NCBI GenBank assembly: GCA_963729445.1
Contig: CAVSNU010000005.1
Span: forward strand, 496,001 to 560,000
DNA: 64,000 bases
Direction of reading: 5' to 3'
From: JACCZH01 sp963729445
GTDB taxonomy: Bacteria > Chloroflexota > Chloroflexia > Thermomicrobiales > CFX8
Shown here: in pieces, positions 35,171 to 42,343 of the stretch
How the letters are laid out: every line of letters begins with the position of its first letter
How positions within the stretch are numbered: position 1 is the stretch's first letter
Translations under genes and position numbers: made by a program
Notes under the pieces: model-generated
Databases searched by the model: none
Seen by the model: the letters and a program-made list of their open reading frames with translations, nothing else
Told to the model about the DNA's origin: nothing

Positions 35171-35293
35171 GTGTGGCTGAATCTCCGTGTTTTCCCGGAT
35201 GCTCGTTGGACGCTGAAGTGTCAGAGTGTGCGCAGTATCTGTATGCCACGCCCGGTACGGGAGGGCTGGTGTGAGCGCGGAAGGAGACCAGAC

Positions 35294-36734
35294 ATGGCGA
35301 CGCAACCGAGCGAGGTTTCCGGCGAGAACATTCTTGATGAGGAAGCGGTCGAGGCTTTCATCGCGCGGCACCGCGGCCCGGTGATTCGACCGGGGGATGC
35401 CGGATACGACGACGCCCGCGCTATCCAGAATGGCATGATCGATCGCCATCCTGCGATGATTGCGCGACCAACCGGGACGGCTGATGTCGTCGACGCCGTG
35501 AATTTCGCTCGCGAGAATAATCTGGAGTTGTCAGTGCGGGGCGGCGGCCACGGCGTTGCGGGGAGTGCCGTCACTGACGGTGGCCTCATGATCGACATGT
35601 CATCCATGAATGGCGTGCACGTCGATCCACAGTCGTGGTCGGTACGCGCTCAAGGAGGAGCGACGTGGGGCGACGTCGATCGCGAAAGCCAGCTCTTTGG
35701 GTTGGCTGTGCCCGGCGGCGTCGTCTCGACCACGGGCATCGCCGGGCTGACGCTCGGCGGCGGTATGGGCAACCTGCAGCGTAAGTATGGCCTCAGTCTC
35801 GACAACCTGCTCTCGGTTGACGTGGTTACCGCTGACGGTCAGGTCCGCACGGCCAGCGCCAACGAGAACCCGGATCTGTTCTGGGCCATGCGTGGCGCGG
35901 GGAGCAATTTCGGGGTGGTGACCTCGTTCGAGTATCAGGGGCATCCAGTCGGTCCAATCGTCTGCAGACGCCACCACCCTGTATAAACTCGAAGATGCGC
36001 CACGCGTCCTGGCCCAGTGGTCTGACTTCATGGCGACCGCGCCGGACGAGATTACATCCCTCGCCGTGTTGTGGACGGTGCCGCCGGGTTTCCCGGAAGA
36101 GATCGTGGGCGAGCAGATTGTCGCCATCGCGGCTGTCTATGCCGGCCCAGCAGATGAAGGCGAGCGTGCCCTGCAGCCGCTCCGCGAGTTGGCGACGCCA
36201 TTGCTTGATCTGAGCGTGCAGGCGCCGTATACGGCGGTACAGTCGTCATTTGATCCCTTCTACCCCAAGGGCCGGCTGTACTACTGGAAATCGCTGTACC
36301 TGAACCCTTTGACCGAGGAGTCAATTCAGGACCTGGTTCGTCTGGCCGAATCTCGCCCTTCGCCGATGAGCGATATAGTCATGTTCTACCTTGGTGGGGC
36401 GGTGGGCCGCGTCGCTGCGTCCGATACGGCATTCGGTAATCGTTCCGCTCCGATCCTAGCGTCGTACGAGTCATCCTGGATCGATCCAGCCGACAACGAG
36501 CGCAACCTCACCTGGGCGCGCGACGCCTGGCAGTCGATGCACCGCCACTCGCCGGGCGGGCTTTACCTGAACTTCCCCGGCTTCGGTGAGGAGAAAGAGG
36601 ACCTCGTTCGCTCCGCCTACGGCGCCAACTACGACCGGCTCGCCGAGCTCAAGGCCCAGTACGACCCGACAAACCTCTTCCACATGAACCAGAACATCAA
36701 GCCCAAGGTGATGGAAACGCAAACGGCGTCCTGA
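35294..36734 (+). CDS. FAD-linked oxidase, berberine-bridge type (VAO family), frameshifted
   Basis: The ATG at 35294 (AAGGAG upstream) starts a protein with the VAO/BBE FAD domain: LSVRGGGHGVAGS with the His expected to bind FAD covalently, then GGATWGDVD, TLGGGMGNLQRKYGLS and GAGSNFGVVTSFEY. Near 35955-35970 the frame shifts by one base. The downstream frame continues (ADATTLYKLEDAPRVLAQWSDFM...) and ends in the BBE C-terminal motif NYDRLAELKAQYDPTNLFHMNQNI. The intact paralogue at 36821-38230, on the opposite strand, supports this reading. These enzymes oxidise alcohols, sugars or alkaloids with O2; the substrate is unknown. The frameshift may be real or a base error. Confidence 0.75.
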
Positions 36735-36746
36735 GGAATGACGCAC

Positions 36747-36771
36747 GGGCGGGTGGTTTAACCACCCGCCC
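36747..36771. terminator. Bidirectional terminator between the two FAD oxidases
   Basis: GGGCGGGTGG (36747-36756) pairs with CCACCCGCCC (36762-36771) around TTTAA. It lies between two convergent genes (stops at 36734 and 36821), with TTCGTTTGTG on the plus side. It is probably used from both directions. Confidence 0.75.
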
Positions 36772-36820
36772 TTCGTTTGTGCGACGTGCCGCCCGGCTGT
36801 TGCCCTGAAGCAGACGGTCT

Positions 36821-38230
36821 CTAGGCTTTCGGCTGGATATTCTGGTTGGACTTGAAGAGGTTGTCCGGGTCATATTTCTGCTTGACCTCGGTGAGGCGGT
36901 CGTAGTTGTCGCGATAGGTTGCCCGCACGCGATCCTGGCTTTCGTCCTCCATCATGAAGTTGACGTAGGTCCCGGAGGAGGAGTGCGGCTTGAGGGCCTC
37001 GTAGTACTCGCGCATCCAGGCCATGTCTTGCGGCATGCCGGCCGGGTCCATGTCGACGGCGATGATGTTGTGGATGTATTCCATGTCGCGATAGGCGTAG
37101 GCCGTCGCGTCACTGGCAACGTCCTGGACCGCGCCGGTCTGCGGGTAGAGGTGCATGGTGGACTGCAGCGAGGGTACCTGTGGACCGTATTCGGTGTGGA
37201 TGGCGATGGCCTCGTCGGTGAGCTCGGGGACGTAGTCGGCCTTCCAGTAGTGATGGAGGCCCGGGCCGTAGAGCGCGTCGAACATGCTGTTGAGTGCGGG
37301 ATAGGGAATCGGCCCGGCGAGGTCCAGCGCCGGTTCTGCTGCGTCACGCAGCGGGCGGAGAGCCGCTTCGCCTTGCTCCAGTGGACCGCTGTAGTTGGCT
37401 ACGATTGCGACCATTGGAACGAAGTGCAGATGCTCCGGAACGAATGGCGCGGGCGGTCCCTGATGGAAGCTGAAGAAGGCGCTCGTCTCGTTCGGCGCCT
37501 GGCGCATGAAGTCACGGAAGAAGCGCAGCAGCTCCTCAGTACGCTCGACCGGATAGAAGATCGGTCCGCCATAGACGGTATCGACCGGGTGCAGCTGGAA
37601 CTCGAACGAGGTCACGACGCCGAAGTTGCCGCCGCCACCGCGCAGCGCCCAGAACAGATCCGGGTTCTCGTTGGCGCTGGCGGTCAAGAATCTTCCATCA
37701 GCCGTCACGACGTCAGCCGAGATGAGGTTGTCGGAGGAGAGACCGTAGTGTCGTGAGAGATGCCCGAAACCGCCGCCCAGCGTCAGCCCGCCCACTCCTG
37801 TGGTCGAGATGATGCCGGCTGGCGTTGCGAGCCCAAAGGCGTGGGTTGCGTGATCGACGTCGCCCCAGGTCGCGCCGCCAGCGACGCGAGCGGTGCGTTG
37901 CTGGGGATCAACCCGGACGTCTCTCATCCGCGAAAGGTCGATAACCATCCCGCCCTCAGACATCGACGATCCCGAGACGTTGTGTCCCCCGCCTCTGACT
38001 GACAACGGAAGATTGTTCTCACGTGCGAAGTTGACGGCGTCGATGACGTCGGAAGCATCGGCACAGCGGGCGATAAGCGCCGGGTGCCGGTCAATCATGG
38101 CGTTGTACATCGTGCGGGCCGAGTCGTAATCCTGATCCCCTGGTTGGACCAGATCTCCTCTCAGGCTTTCTCTAAGCTTCTGGACGTTCGCTCCGTCGAG
38201 GTGGGAAGTCGTGGTTGGTTGAGTGGTCAT
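36821..38230 (-). CDS. FAD-linked oxidase, berberine-bridge type (VAO family)
   Basis: This is an intact 469-residue homologue of the gene at 35294. The FAD-binding PCMH domain contains LSVRGGGHNVSGS (His for covalent FAD), GGATWGDVDHATHAFGLATP, TLGGGFGHLSRHYGLSSDN and RGGGGNFGVVTSFEF. The C-terminal BBE motif is NYDRLTEVKQKYDPDNLFKSNQNI. The Cys that makes a second FAD bond in bicovalent members is not evident. The protein has no signal peptide. The two paralogues are convergent around a terminator, which suggests an inverted duplication. Upstream, on the same strand, lie a nitrilase and a rhodanese. Confidence 0.92.
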   Translation of the reverse strand: MTTQPTTTSHLDGANVQKLRESLRGDLVQPGDQDYDSARTMYNAMIDRHPALIARCADASDVIDAVNFARENNLPLSVRGGGHNVSGSSMSEGGMVIDLSRMRDVRVDPQQRTARVAGGATWGDVDHATHAFGLATPAGIISTTGVGGLTLGGGFGHLSRHYGLSSDNLISADVVTADGRFLTASANENPDLFWALRGGGGNFGVVTSFEFQLHPVDTVYGGPIFYPVERTEELLRFFRDFMRQAPNETSAFFSFHQGPPAPFVPEHLHFVPMVAIVANYSGPLEQGEAALRPLRDAAEPALDLAGPIPYPALNSMFDALYGPGLHHYWKADYVPELTDEAIAIHTEYGPQVPSLQSTMHLYPQTGAVQDVASDATAYAYRDMEYIHNIIAVDMDPAGMPQDMAWMREYYEALKPHSSSGTYVNFMMEDESQDRVRATYRDNYDRLTEVKQKYDPDNLFKSNQNIQPKA

Positions 38231-38248
38231 GGATTTCCTCCCCTATGC

Positions 38249-39337
38249 CTAGCAGCCTTGTATGACGGACTGGTTTCCTCTCTCTCTCTCTCTAGTGTCT
38301 TCTCCCGTGCCGTTACCATATTCCACCGGGGACACATCCGAGTCGTGGAAATCACGGATTTTTTGATGCGGTACGGAATCTGATGTTCGTGATGGCGGCA
38401 GAGATTGAGGGCGCTCGTCTGCATGCCCGTGCCCGGTTACTCGTGGGTTCGGCTGGCGGTTGACGTGTAACTGGAGCACGTCGGGCCGCGAATAGTGTCC
38501 GGCCACGTCGCAGACGGCTTTGGCGGTGGCGACGGTTTCGAGCGATCCGGTGGCTGTCAGGATGGTCTCGCCCTCGGCCGGGCCGGCGATGATGTTGCCC
38601 CAGGGGTCGATGATGTAGCTGTCGCCGGACCAGCCGGCGGCCAGCTCACGATAGCGCTCCGGTATGTGCTCGGCCTGTCCCAGACCACCGACCACCATGA
38701 CGTAGCATGCGCCCTGTGAGGCAAACGCCTGTGAGAGGAAGAGTTGCCGTGATGGATTGCCGCCGGGCCAGGCGCCAACGTGAATCTGGGTGCCATTACC
38801 CATCAATACGTAACCGGGCAACACCATGTTGTGTTCCCAGCAGTTCAGCCCACTGATCCTGGCATATGGCCGTTCGTGAACCCGTAACCCGAGCGCGTCT
38901 CCTTCACCCCAGATGATGCGCTCAGCGGTGGTCGGCTTCAGCTTGCGATGCCGGCCGAGCAGCACGCCTTCACGACCGATAAACAGCAGCGTGCAATAGA
39001 CGGTGCCACGGGTGCGGGCATCGCGCTCGACAACGCCGATAACGACATCAATGCCTGCGTCATGCGCAGCCTTGCACAACTGGTCGGTTGTCGGGCTCGG
39101 GATCTCGACGGCGTTGGCGATGTATTCTGCCGCGGCCTTCGCCCACAGGGGTGAGTGCATCGCGCCCGCGAAGAATGGATAGCCTGGTAGCCACGTTTCG
39201 CCGAACGCCGCCAGCGTTGCGCCTTGCCGCGCTGCTTCATTAATGAGACCGCACGCCTTCTCGGTTGATGCTTCCCGGTCAAAATAGACCGGCGACGCCT
39301 GGATTGCCGCGAGGGTGAACTCCGAGAAGGTCGTCAT
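38249..39337 (-). CDS. Nitrilase (carbon-nitrogen hydrolase)
   Basis: The catalytic triad of the nitrilase superfamily is clear: Glu47 in FGETWLPGYP, Lys132 in GRHRKLKPT and Cys166 in SGLNCWEHN. The NCWEH form is that of true nitrilases, which convert nitriles to acids and ammonia. The core ends near residue 310. The last 50 residues (from about RPQSLPPSR) look unrelated to the family and include RERERG encoded by a (CT)8 dinucleotide run at 38278-38293, so the C-terminus may have been extended through a microsatellite. The ATG at 39337 follows the rhodanese stop by 3 bases, so the two are co-transcribed. Confidence 0.92.
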   Translation of the reverse strand: MTTFSEFTLAAIQASPVYFDREASTEKACGLINEAARQGATLAAFGETWLPGYPFFAGAMHSPLWAKAAAEYIANAVEIPSPTTDQLCKAAHDAGIDVVIGVVERDARTRGTVYCTLLFIGREGVLLGRHRKLKPTTAERIIWGEGDALGLRVHERPYARISGLNCWEHNMVLPGYVLMGNGTQIHVGAWPGGNPSRQLFLSQAFASQGACYVMVVGGLGQAEHIPERYRELAAGWSGDSYIIDPWGNIIAGPAEGETILTATGSLETVATAKAVCDVAGHYSRPDVLQLHVNRQPNPRVTGHGHADERPQSLPPSRTSDSVPHQKIRDFHDSDVSPVEYGNGTGEDTRERERGNQSVIQGC

Positions 39338-39340
39338 CGG

Positions 39341-39730
39341 TTATCCTCCGTCAGTATCGACCGGCTTGCCGCTTTCTCTCCAGCCATTGAACCCGCCATC
39401 GAGGTGGGCGACATTGGTGTAACCCATGCCTTGCAGCACATCGGCGCCTAGTGCCGAGCGGGAGCCCGCAGAGCAATGCAGGATGATGCGGCGGTTGGTC
39501 TCGAATTCAGGGCGGTAGTAGGGAGTCGTCGCATCGGCGTAGAACTCCAACATGCCGCGCGGCGCGTGGATCGCCCCGGGAATGACTCCGTTCTGTGTAC
39601 GCTCTTCTGACTCACGCAGATCGACCAGCAGCGCGTCGCCTCCCTCAACCTCGGCTGCTACCTGATCCGGCGTGAGATTCTGAATACGACTCTTTGCCTC
39701 CGCCACCATCTGACTTGCTGTCTTGGACAT
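39341..39730 (-). CDS. Rhodanese-domain sulfurtransferase
   Basis: The single-domain rhodanese has 129 residues, with VDLRESEERTQNGVIPGAIHAPRG and the active-site loop HCSAGSRSA carrying Cys86. Rhodaneses carry sulfur as a persulfide and can move it to cyanide or protein acceptors. Its coupling to a nitrilase gene (3-base gap) suggests a shared role in handling nitrile or cyanide-type compounds, which is inference. The Shine-Dalgarno is AAGGAG before the ATG at 39730. Confidence 0.92.
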   Translation of the reverse strand: MSKTASQMVAEAKSRIQNLTPDQVAAEVEGGDALLVDLRESEERTQNGVIPGAIHAPRGMLEFYADATTPYYRPEFETNRRIILHCSAGSRSALGADVLQGMGYTNVAHLDGGFNGWRESGKPVDTDGG

Positions 39731-40131
39731 CGCAACTCCTTCTACTTTGCCCGTCCGTAGACGGAACCTAGGCCGCGATACTCACCGCTTCCTTACCAGA
39801 GGTCAGTCTAGTCGATAGTACGGACGACGTCCTGGGCTGGAGCAGTCACTAGAAAGAACACACGTCATTGCTTGATGGAGGGTCGGTGCGTGTGCGTCAG
39901 GTGCGATCCGAGTAAGGGGAAAAAAGAGTGCGCCCTATCCGACGTCCCGTGCGGTCAGGCAAGGCGTACGCAATGCCTTGCGCCGCTACGCCGATGTTTT
40001 CGCCCATTGCTGTCAAAGGGACGGCAGACGCCTGGCTCGTTGGATCGCGTGGATACCTCCAGTCTTTCCTCGACTGACTTCCTAATATGGACGCGGTGGT
40101 TGGTTCCACTATAAATCGCGTGGTGGGTATG
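39731..40131. other. Gap with repeat fragments, no gene
   Basis: This 400-base stretch holds the rhodanese promoter side (about 39731-39870), a degenerate copy of the GCGCAAT..ATTGCGCC element near 39950-39990, and the downstream flank of the first HepT gene (40098 on). That flank is repeated almost exactly at 40913. No coding frame is credible. Confidence 0.5.
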
Positions 40132-40148
40132 TCAAGTTGCCTTGAGGA
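40098..40148. repeat. Direct repeat at the 3' end of hepT copy 1 (pairs with 40913-40963)
   Basis: The 51-base stretch starting GGTTGGTTCCACTATAAATC and ending in TTGAGGA matches 40913-40963 with one mismatch. It covers the last codons of each HepT gene and the DNA just beyond. It marks the boundary of a tandem duplication of the whole toxin-antitoxin module. Confidence 0.85.
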
Positions 40149-40470
40149 ATAACTTCAGCTGATGTTCGAGGTGCGGAATGTGGTTTTCGACGATATCCCA
40201 TAGAATGTCGTCGTCAATACCGAAGTAGCGGTGCGTTAGCACGTTGCGGGTCGCGATAATACGCGGCCAATCAATACCTGGAAGAGGTAATCGAATCTCG
40301 TTTGGAACGTACTTTGCAGCCTCACCAATTATCTCGATGTTCTTTACCGTTGCCCAGTAGGTCGTTTCTTCATGCATGAACATGTCCTGGTTCATGCCGG
40401 CTGTAGAATCTCCGATTCGGCGGCAGCTGTCGAGCATATCCGTGAGATACATATTGATGTCACGCGACAT
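40132..40470 (-). CDS. hepT: HepT-family toxin, HEPN RNase (module 1)
   Basis: From the ATG at 40470 (MSRDINMYLTDML) the protein has 112 residues with the HEPN motif R-x4-H-x-Y: Arg75, His80 and Tyr82 in RNVLTHRY. EIIGEAAKYVPNEI and IVENHIPHLEHQL are family-typical. HepT toxins cut RNA as dimers, and the MntA partner silences them by AMPylating the motif Tyr. The gene starts 11 bases inside the end of the mntA gene, so translation is coupled. The open frame to 40521 would overlap more and has no support. Confidence 0.9.
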   Translation of the reverse strand: MSRDINMYLTDMLDSCRRIGDSTAGMNQDMFMHEETTYWATVKNIEIIGEAAKYVPNEIRLPLPGIDWPRIIATRNVLTHRYFGIDDDILWDIVENHIPHLEHQLKLFLKAT

Positions 40471-40753
40471 CAACGAGATCCCGCTCGATGTCTGGTCGCG
40501 TTTGTGGGCGAACGGCAGCATTCGTTACGAGGTCAACGGTACGCCCGAGCAGTTGTTCCAAGTAGAATTTGAGATCCATAAAGCCATCGAAGGTCGCTCG
40601 TCCCTCAAACTCGACCAGGATATCGATGTCGCTCTCTTCACCAGCCTCACCGCGGACAACTGACCCAAAGACGGCGAGCCGCCTCACTCTGAATTGCTCC
40701 CGGATCTCTGGTCCATGTTCGGTGAGGAGTTTGAGTGTTGCGTCTCTGTCCAT
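40460..40753 (-). CDS. mntA: MntA-family antitoxin nucleotidyltransferase (module 1)
   Basis: This 97-residue minimal nucleotidyltransferase has GS (residues 30-31), Asp42 and Asp44 in FGSVVRGEAGEESDIDILVEF, the complete active-site pattern. The partner HepT gene follows with an 11-base overlap. The family is known to transfer AMP to the HepT Tyr and so block its RNase. The first 19 residues (MDRDATLKLLTEHGPEIRE) are identical to those of the second module's MntA. Confidence 0.9.
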   Translation of the reverse strand: MDRDATLKLLTEHGPEIREQFRVRRLAVFGSVVRGEAGEESDIDILVEFEGRATFDGFMDLKFYLEQLLGRTVDLVTNAAVRPQTRPDIERDLVDVA

Positions 40754-40912
40754 CTGATGGGCTCCTCATAGTCACCGGCGGCAAGGCGCAATGCGTAGCG
40801 CCCCTATGGAGATGTTTTCACTCATCGCTGTCAAGGGGCGGCGAGGACCTGGCTCGCCGGATCAAGCGGATACTTCCAGCCTTCCCCCACTCTCTTCAGG
40901 TATGGACGCAGC

Positions 40913-40963
40913 GGTTGGTTCCACTATAAATCGCGTGGTAGGTATGTCAAGTTGCCTTGAGGA
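40913..40963. repeat. Direct repeat at the 3' end of hepT copy 2 (pairs with 40098-40148)
   Basis: This is the same 51-base sequence as 40098-40148 with one A/G change. Beyond it both copies continue to resemble each other for about 100 bases (CTGTCAAgGGG..GGCTCG..GGATC..TCCAG), showing that the duplicated block is the whole module of roughly 815 bases. Confidence 0.85.
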
Positions 40964-41306
40964 CATCGGTGAGCTGGCGTTCGAGCCCCGGAATCTGATG
41001 GTGGATAATGTCCCAGATGGTCGTGTAATTGATGACAGCATACCCGTGCGCGATGACGTTTCGGACGCCGACGATACCTCTCCAGTCGATGTGCGGCATC
41101 TGAGCCTGGATATCATCGGGAATGTTGTTAGCCGCCTCACCAATGATCTGCAGAGCATGAAGCGTCGAGTAATTCAACCCCTTGTCCCGGACCAGATCCT
41201 CGAATGACTTATTGCGGGTAAAGTCCTGAACGTCTTGGCAACCGGTCAGCATATCCTCGACGTAGACACGCCACTCACGCGATCTCAATTGCATCCTCTT
41301 CGACAT
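40947..41306 (-). CDS. hepT: HepT-family toxin, HEPN RNase (module 2)
   Basis: The 119-residue HEPN protein has R-x4-H-x-Y complete as Arg82, His87 and Tyr89 in RNVIAHGY. QIIGEAANNIPDDI and IIHHQIPGLERQLTDVLKAT align with module 1, but the two toxins have diverged over most of their length. It overlaps the end of its MntA gene by 32 bases if the first ATG is used; the Met at residue 5 would shorten this. It probably acts only with its own antitoxin. Confidence 0.9.
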   Translation of the reverse strand: MSKRMQLRSREWRVYVEDMLTGCQDVQDFTRNKSFEDLVRDKGLNYSTLHALQIIGEAANNIPDDIQAQMPHIDWRGIVGVRNVIAHGYAVINYTTIWDIIHHQIPGLERQLTDVLKAT

Positions 41307-41568
41307 ATGGCCGGAAGGCCGGCCGGAGCCCCGTTTCGGTCACGACGTCCACCGGTCTCTCAAACAGGTCTTCGAGGAAGAACTTCAATCCGAAATAGCC
41401 ACGGAATGTCTCGGGCCCCTCGAATTCCACGAGCACGTCAACGTCACTGTCGTCACCCGCCTCGTCACGGGCCACCGATCCAATGAGCGATAGACGTCTG
41501 ACCCCGAAGCGCTCGCGGATCTCCGGTCCATGCTCGGTGAGGAGTTTGAGTGTTGCGTCTCTGTCCAT
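41275..41568 (-). CDS. mntA: MntA-family antitoxin nucleotidyltransferase (module 2)
   Basis: The 97-residue protein keeps all active-site residues: GS at 30-31 and Asp42/Asp44 in IGSVARDEAGDDSDVDVLVEF. The start MDRDATLKLLTEHGPEIRE is the same as in module 1, while the C-terminal half has diverged (FRGYFGLKFFLEDLF). The open frame extends to 41790, but that part lies inside the hydrolase gene and is not coding. It heads the second toxin-antitoxin operon. Confidence 0.9.
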   Translation of the reverse strand: MDRDATLKLLTEHGPEIRERFGVRRLSLIGSVARDEAGDDSDVDVLVEFEGPETFRGYFGLKFFLEDLFERPVDVVTETGLRPAFRPYVEEDAIEIA

Positions 41569-41624
41569 CTGCTGGACTCCACATGCCTGAAAGGGATGCA
41601 CTCTGCGGTGTGATTGTACGCCTC

Positions 41625-42323
41625 TTATTCCTGCAAATGCCGGCCAAACCACTCCAGGGTGCGCTGCCAGGCATCGGCGGCAGCGTCGGGACGGTGGGAG
41701 GGGCGCTCGTTGTTGAAGAAGGCGTGGGGCGCATCCGGGTAGACGACCATTTCGTGCTCTTTGCCGAGTTGGTCGAGCTTGGTGTCCCACTCTTCAACGC
41801 GCTCGACAGGGATGCTACGGTCTGCCTCGCCATAGATGCCAAGGAGCGGTGCGGACATGGCCCCCAGGTCGTCATCCGACGGCTGAACACCGCCGCCATA
41901 GAACACCACGGACGCACCGACGTTCTCGCCGCGGTACGACATCATCATGGCGAGCCCACCGCCCATGCAGAAGCCGATCACGCCGGCCTTCTTGGGACCG
42001 ATGATTGGCTGGAAGAGGAGGTAGTTCACCGCGCCCTGAATGTCCAGCATGGCCTGGTTCCGCTCCAGCTCCATCGCCAGTCGCCGGGCATCATCAGGCT
42101 CCGCCGCGACCTCGCCACGATAGAGGTCTGGCGCGATCGCGGCAAAGCCTTCGGCGGCCAATCGCTCGGTGACATCCTTGATGTGGTCGTCCAGCCCCCA
42201 CCACTCCTGAATGACGACGACACCGGGGAAGGGCCCGTCACCGGTTGGCCGGGAAAAGTACCCGGGTGTATAGCCGCCGTTCGCCGGAAACTCGATCATC
42301 GTGCCGGTGTTCGCTGCTGCCAC
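41625..42323 (-). CDS. Dienelactone hydrolase family protein
   Basis: The alpha/beta hydrolase has the DLH triad: nucleophile Cys119 in GFCMGGG, Asp168 in GEADRSIP and His200 in DAPHAFFN. VVVIQEWWGLDDHIKD is the standard N-terminal motif with the Glu that positions Cys. At 232 residues it has the usual DLH length. It may hydrolyse dienelactones of aromatic breakdown or other esters. It sits upstream of the toxin-antitoxin modules and 20 bases downstream of the deacetylase-fold gene on the same strand. Confidence 0.92.
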   Translation of the reverse strand: MAAANTGTMIEFPANGGYTPGYFSRPTGDGPFPGVVVIQEWWGLDDHIKDVTERLAAEGFAAIAPDLYRGEVAAEPDDARRLAMELERNQAMLDIQGAVNYLLFQPIIGPKKAGVIGFCMGGGLAMMMSYRGENVGASVVFYGGGVQPSDDDLGAMSAPLLGIYGEADRSIPVERVEEWDTKLDQLGKEHEMVVYPDAPHAFFNNERPSHRPDAAADAWQRTLEWFGRHLQE

Positions 42324-42343
42324 GGTGGAGTTCCTTTCTCGTC

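Noticed and set aside
40107..40140. Possible IS end or attachment site at the repeat beside HepT
   Set aside because: The paired copy at 40913 and shared flanks are explained by module duplication; no transposase or integrase gene is present.
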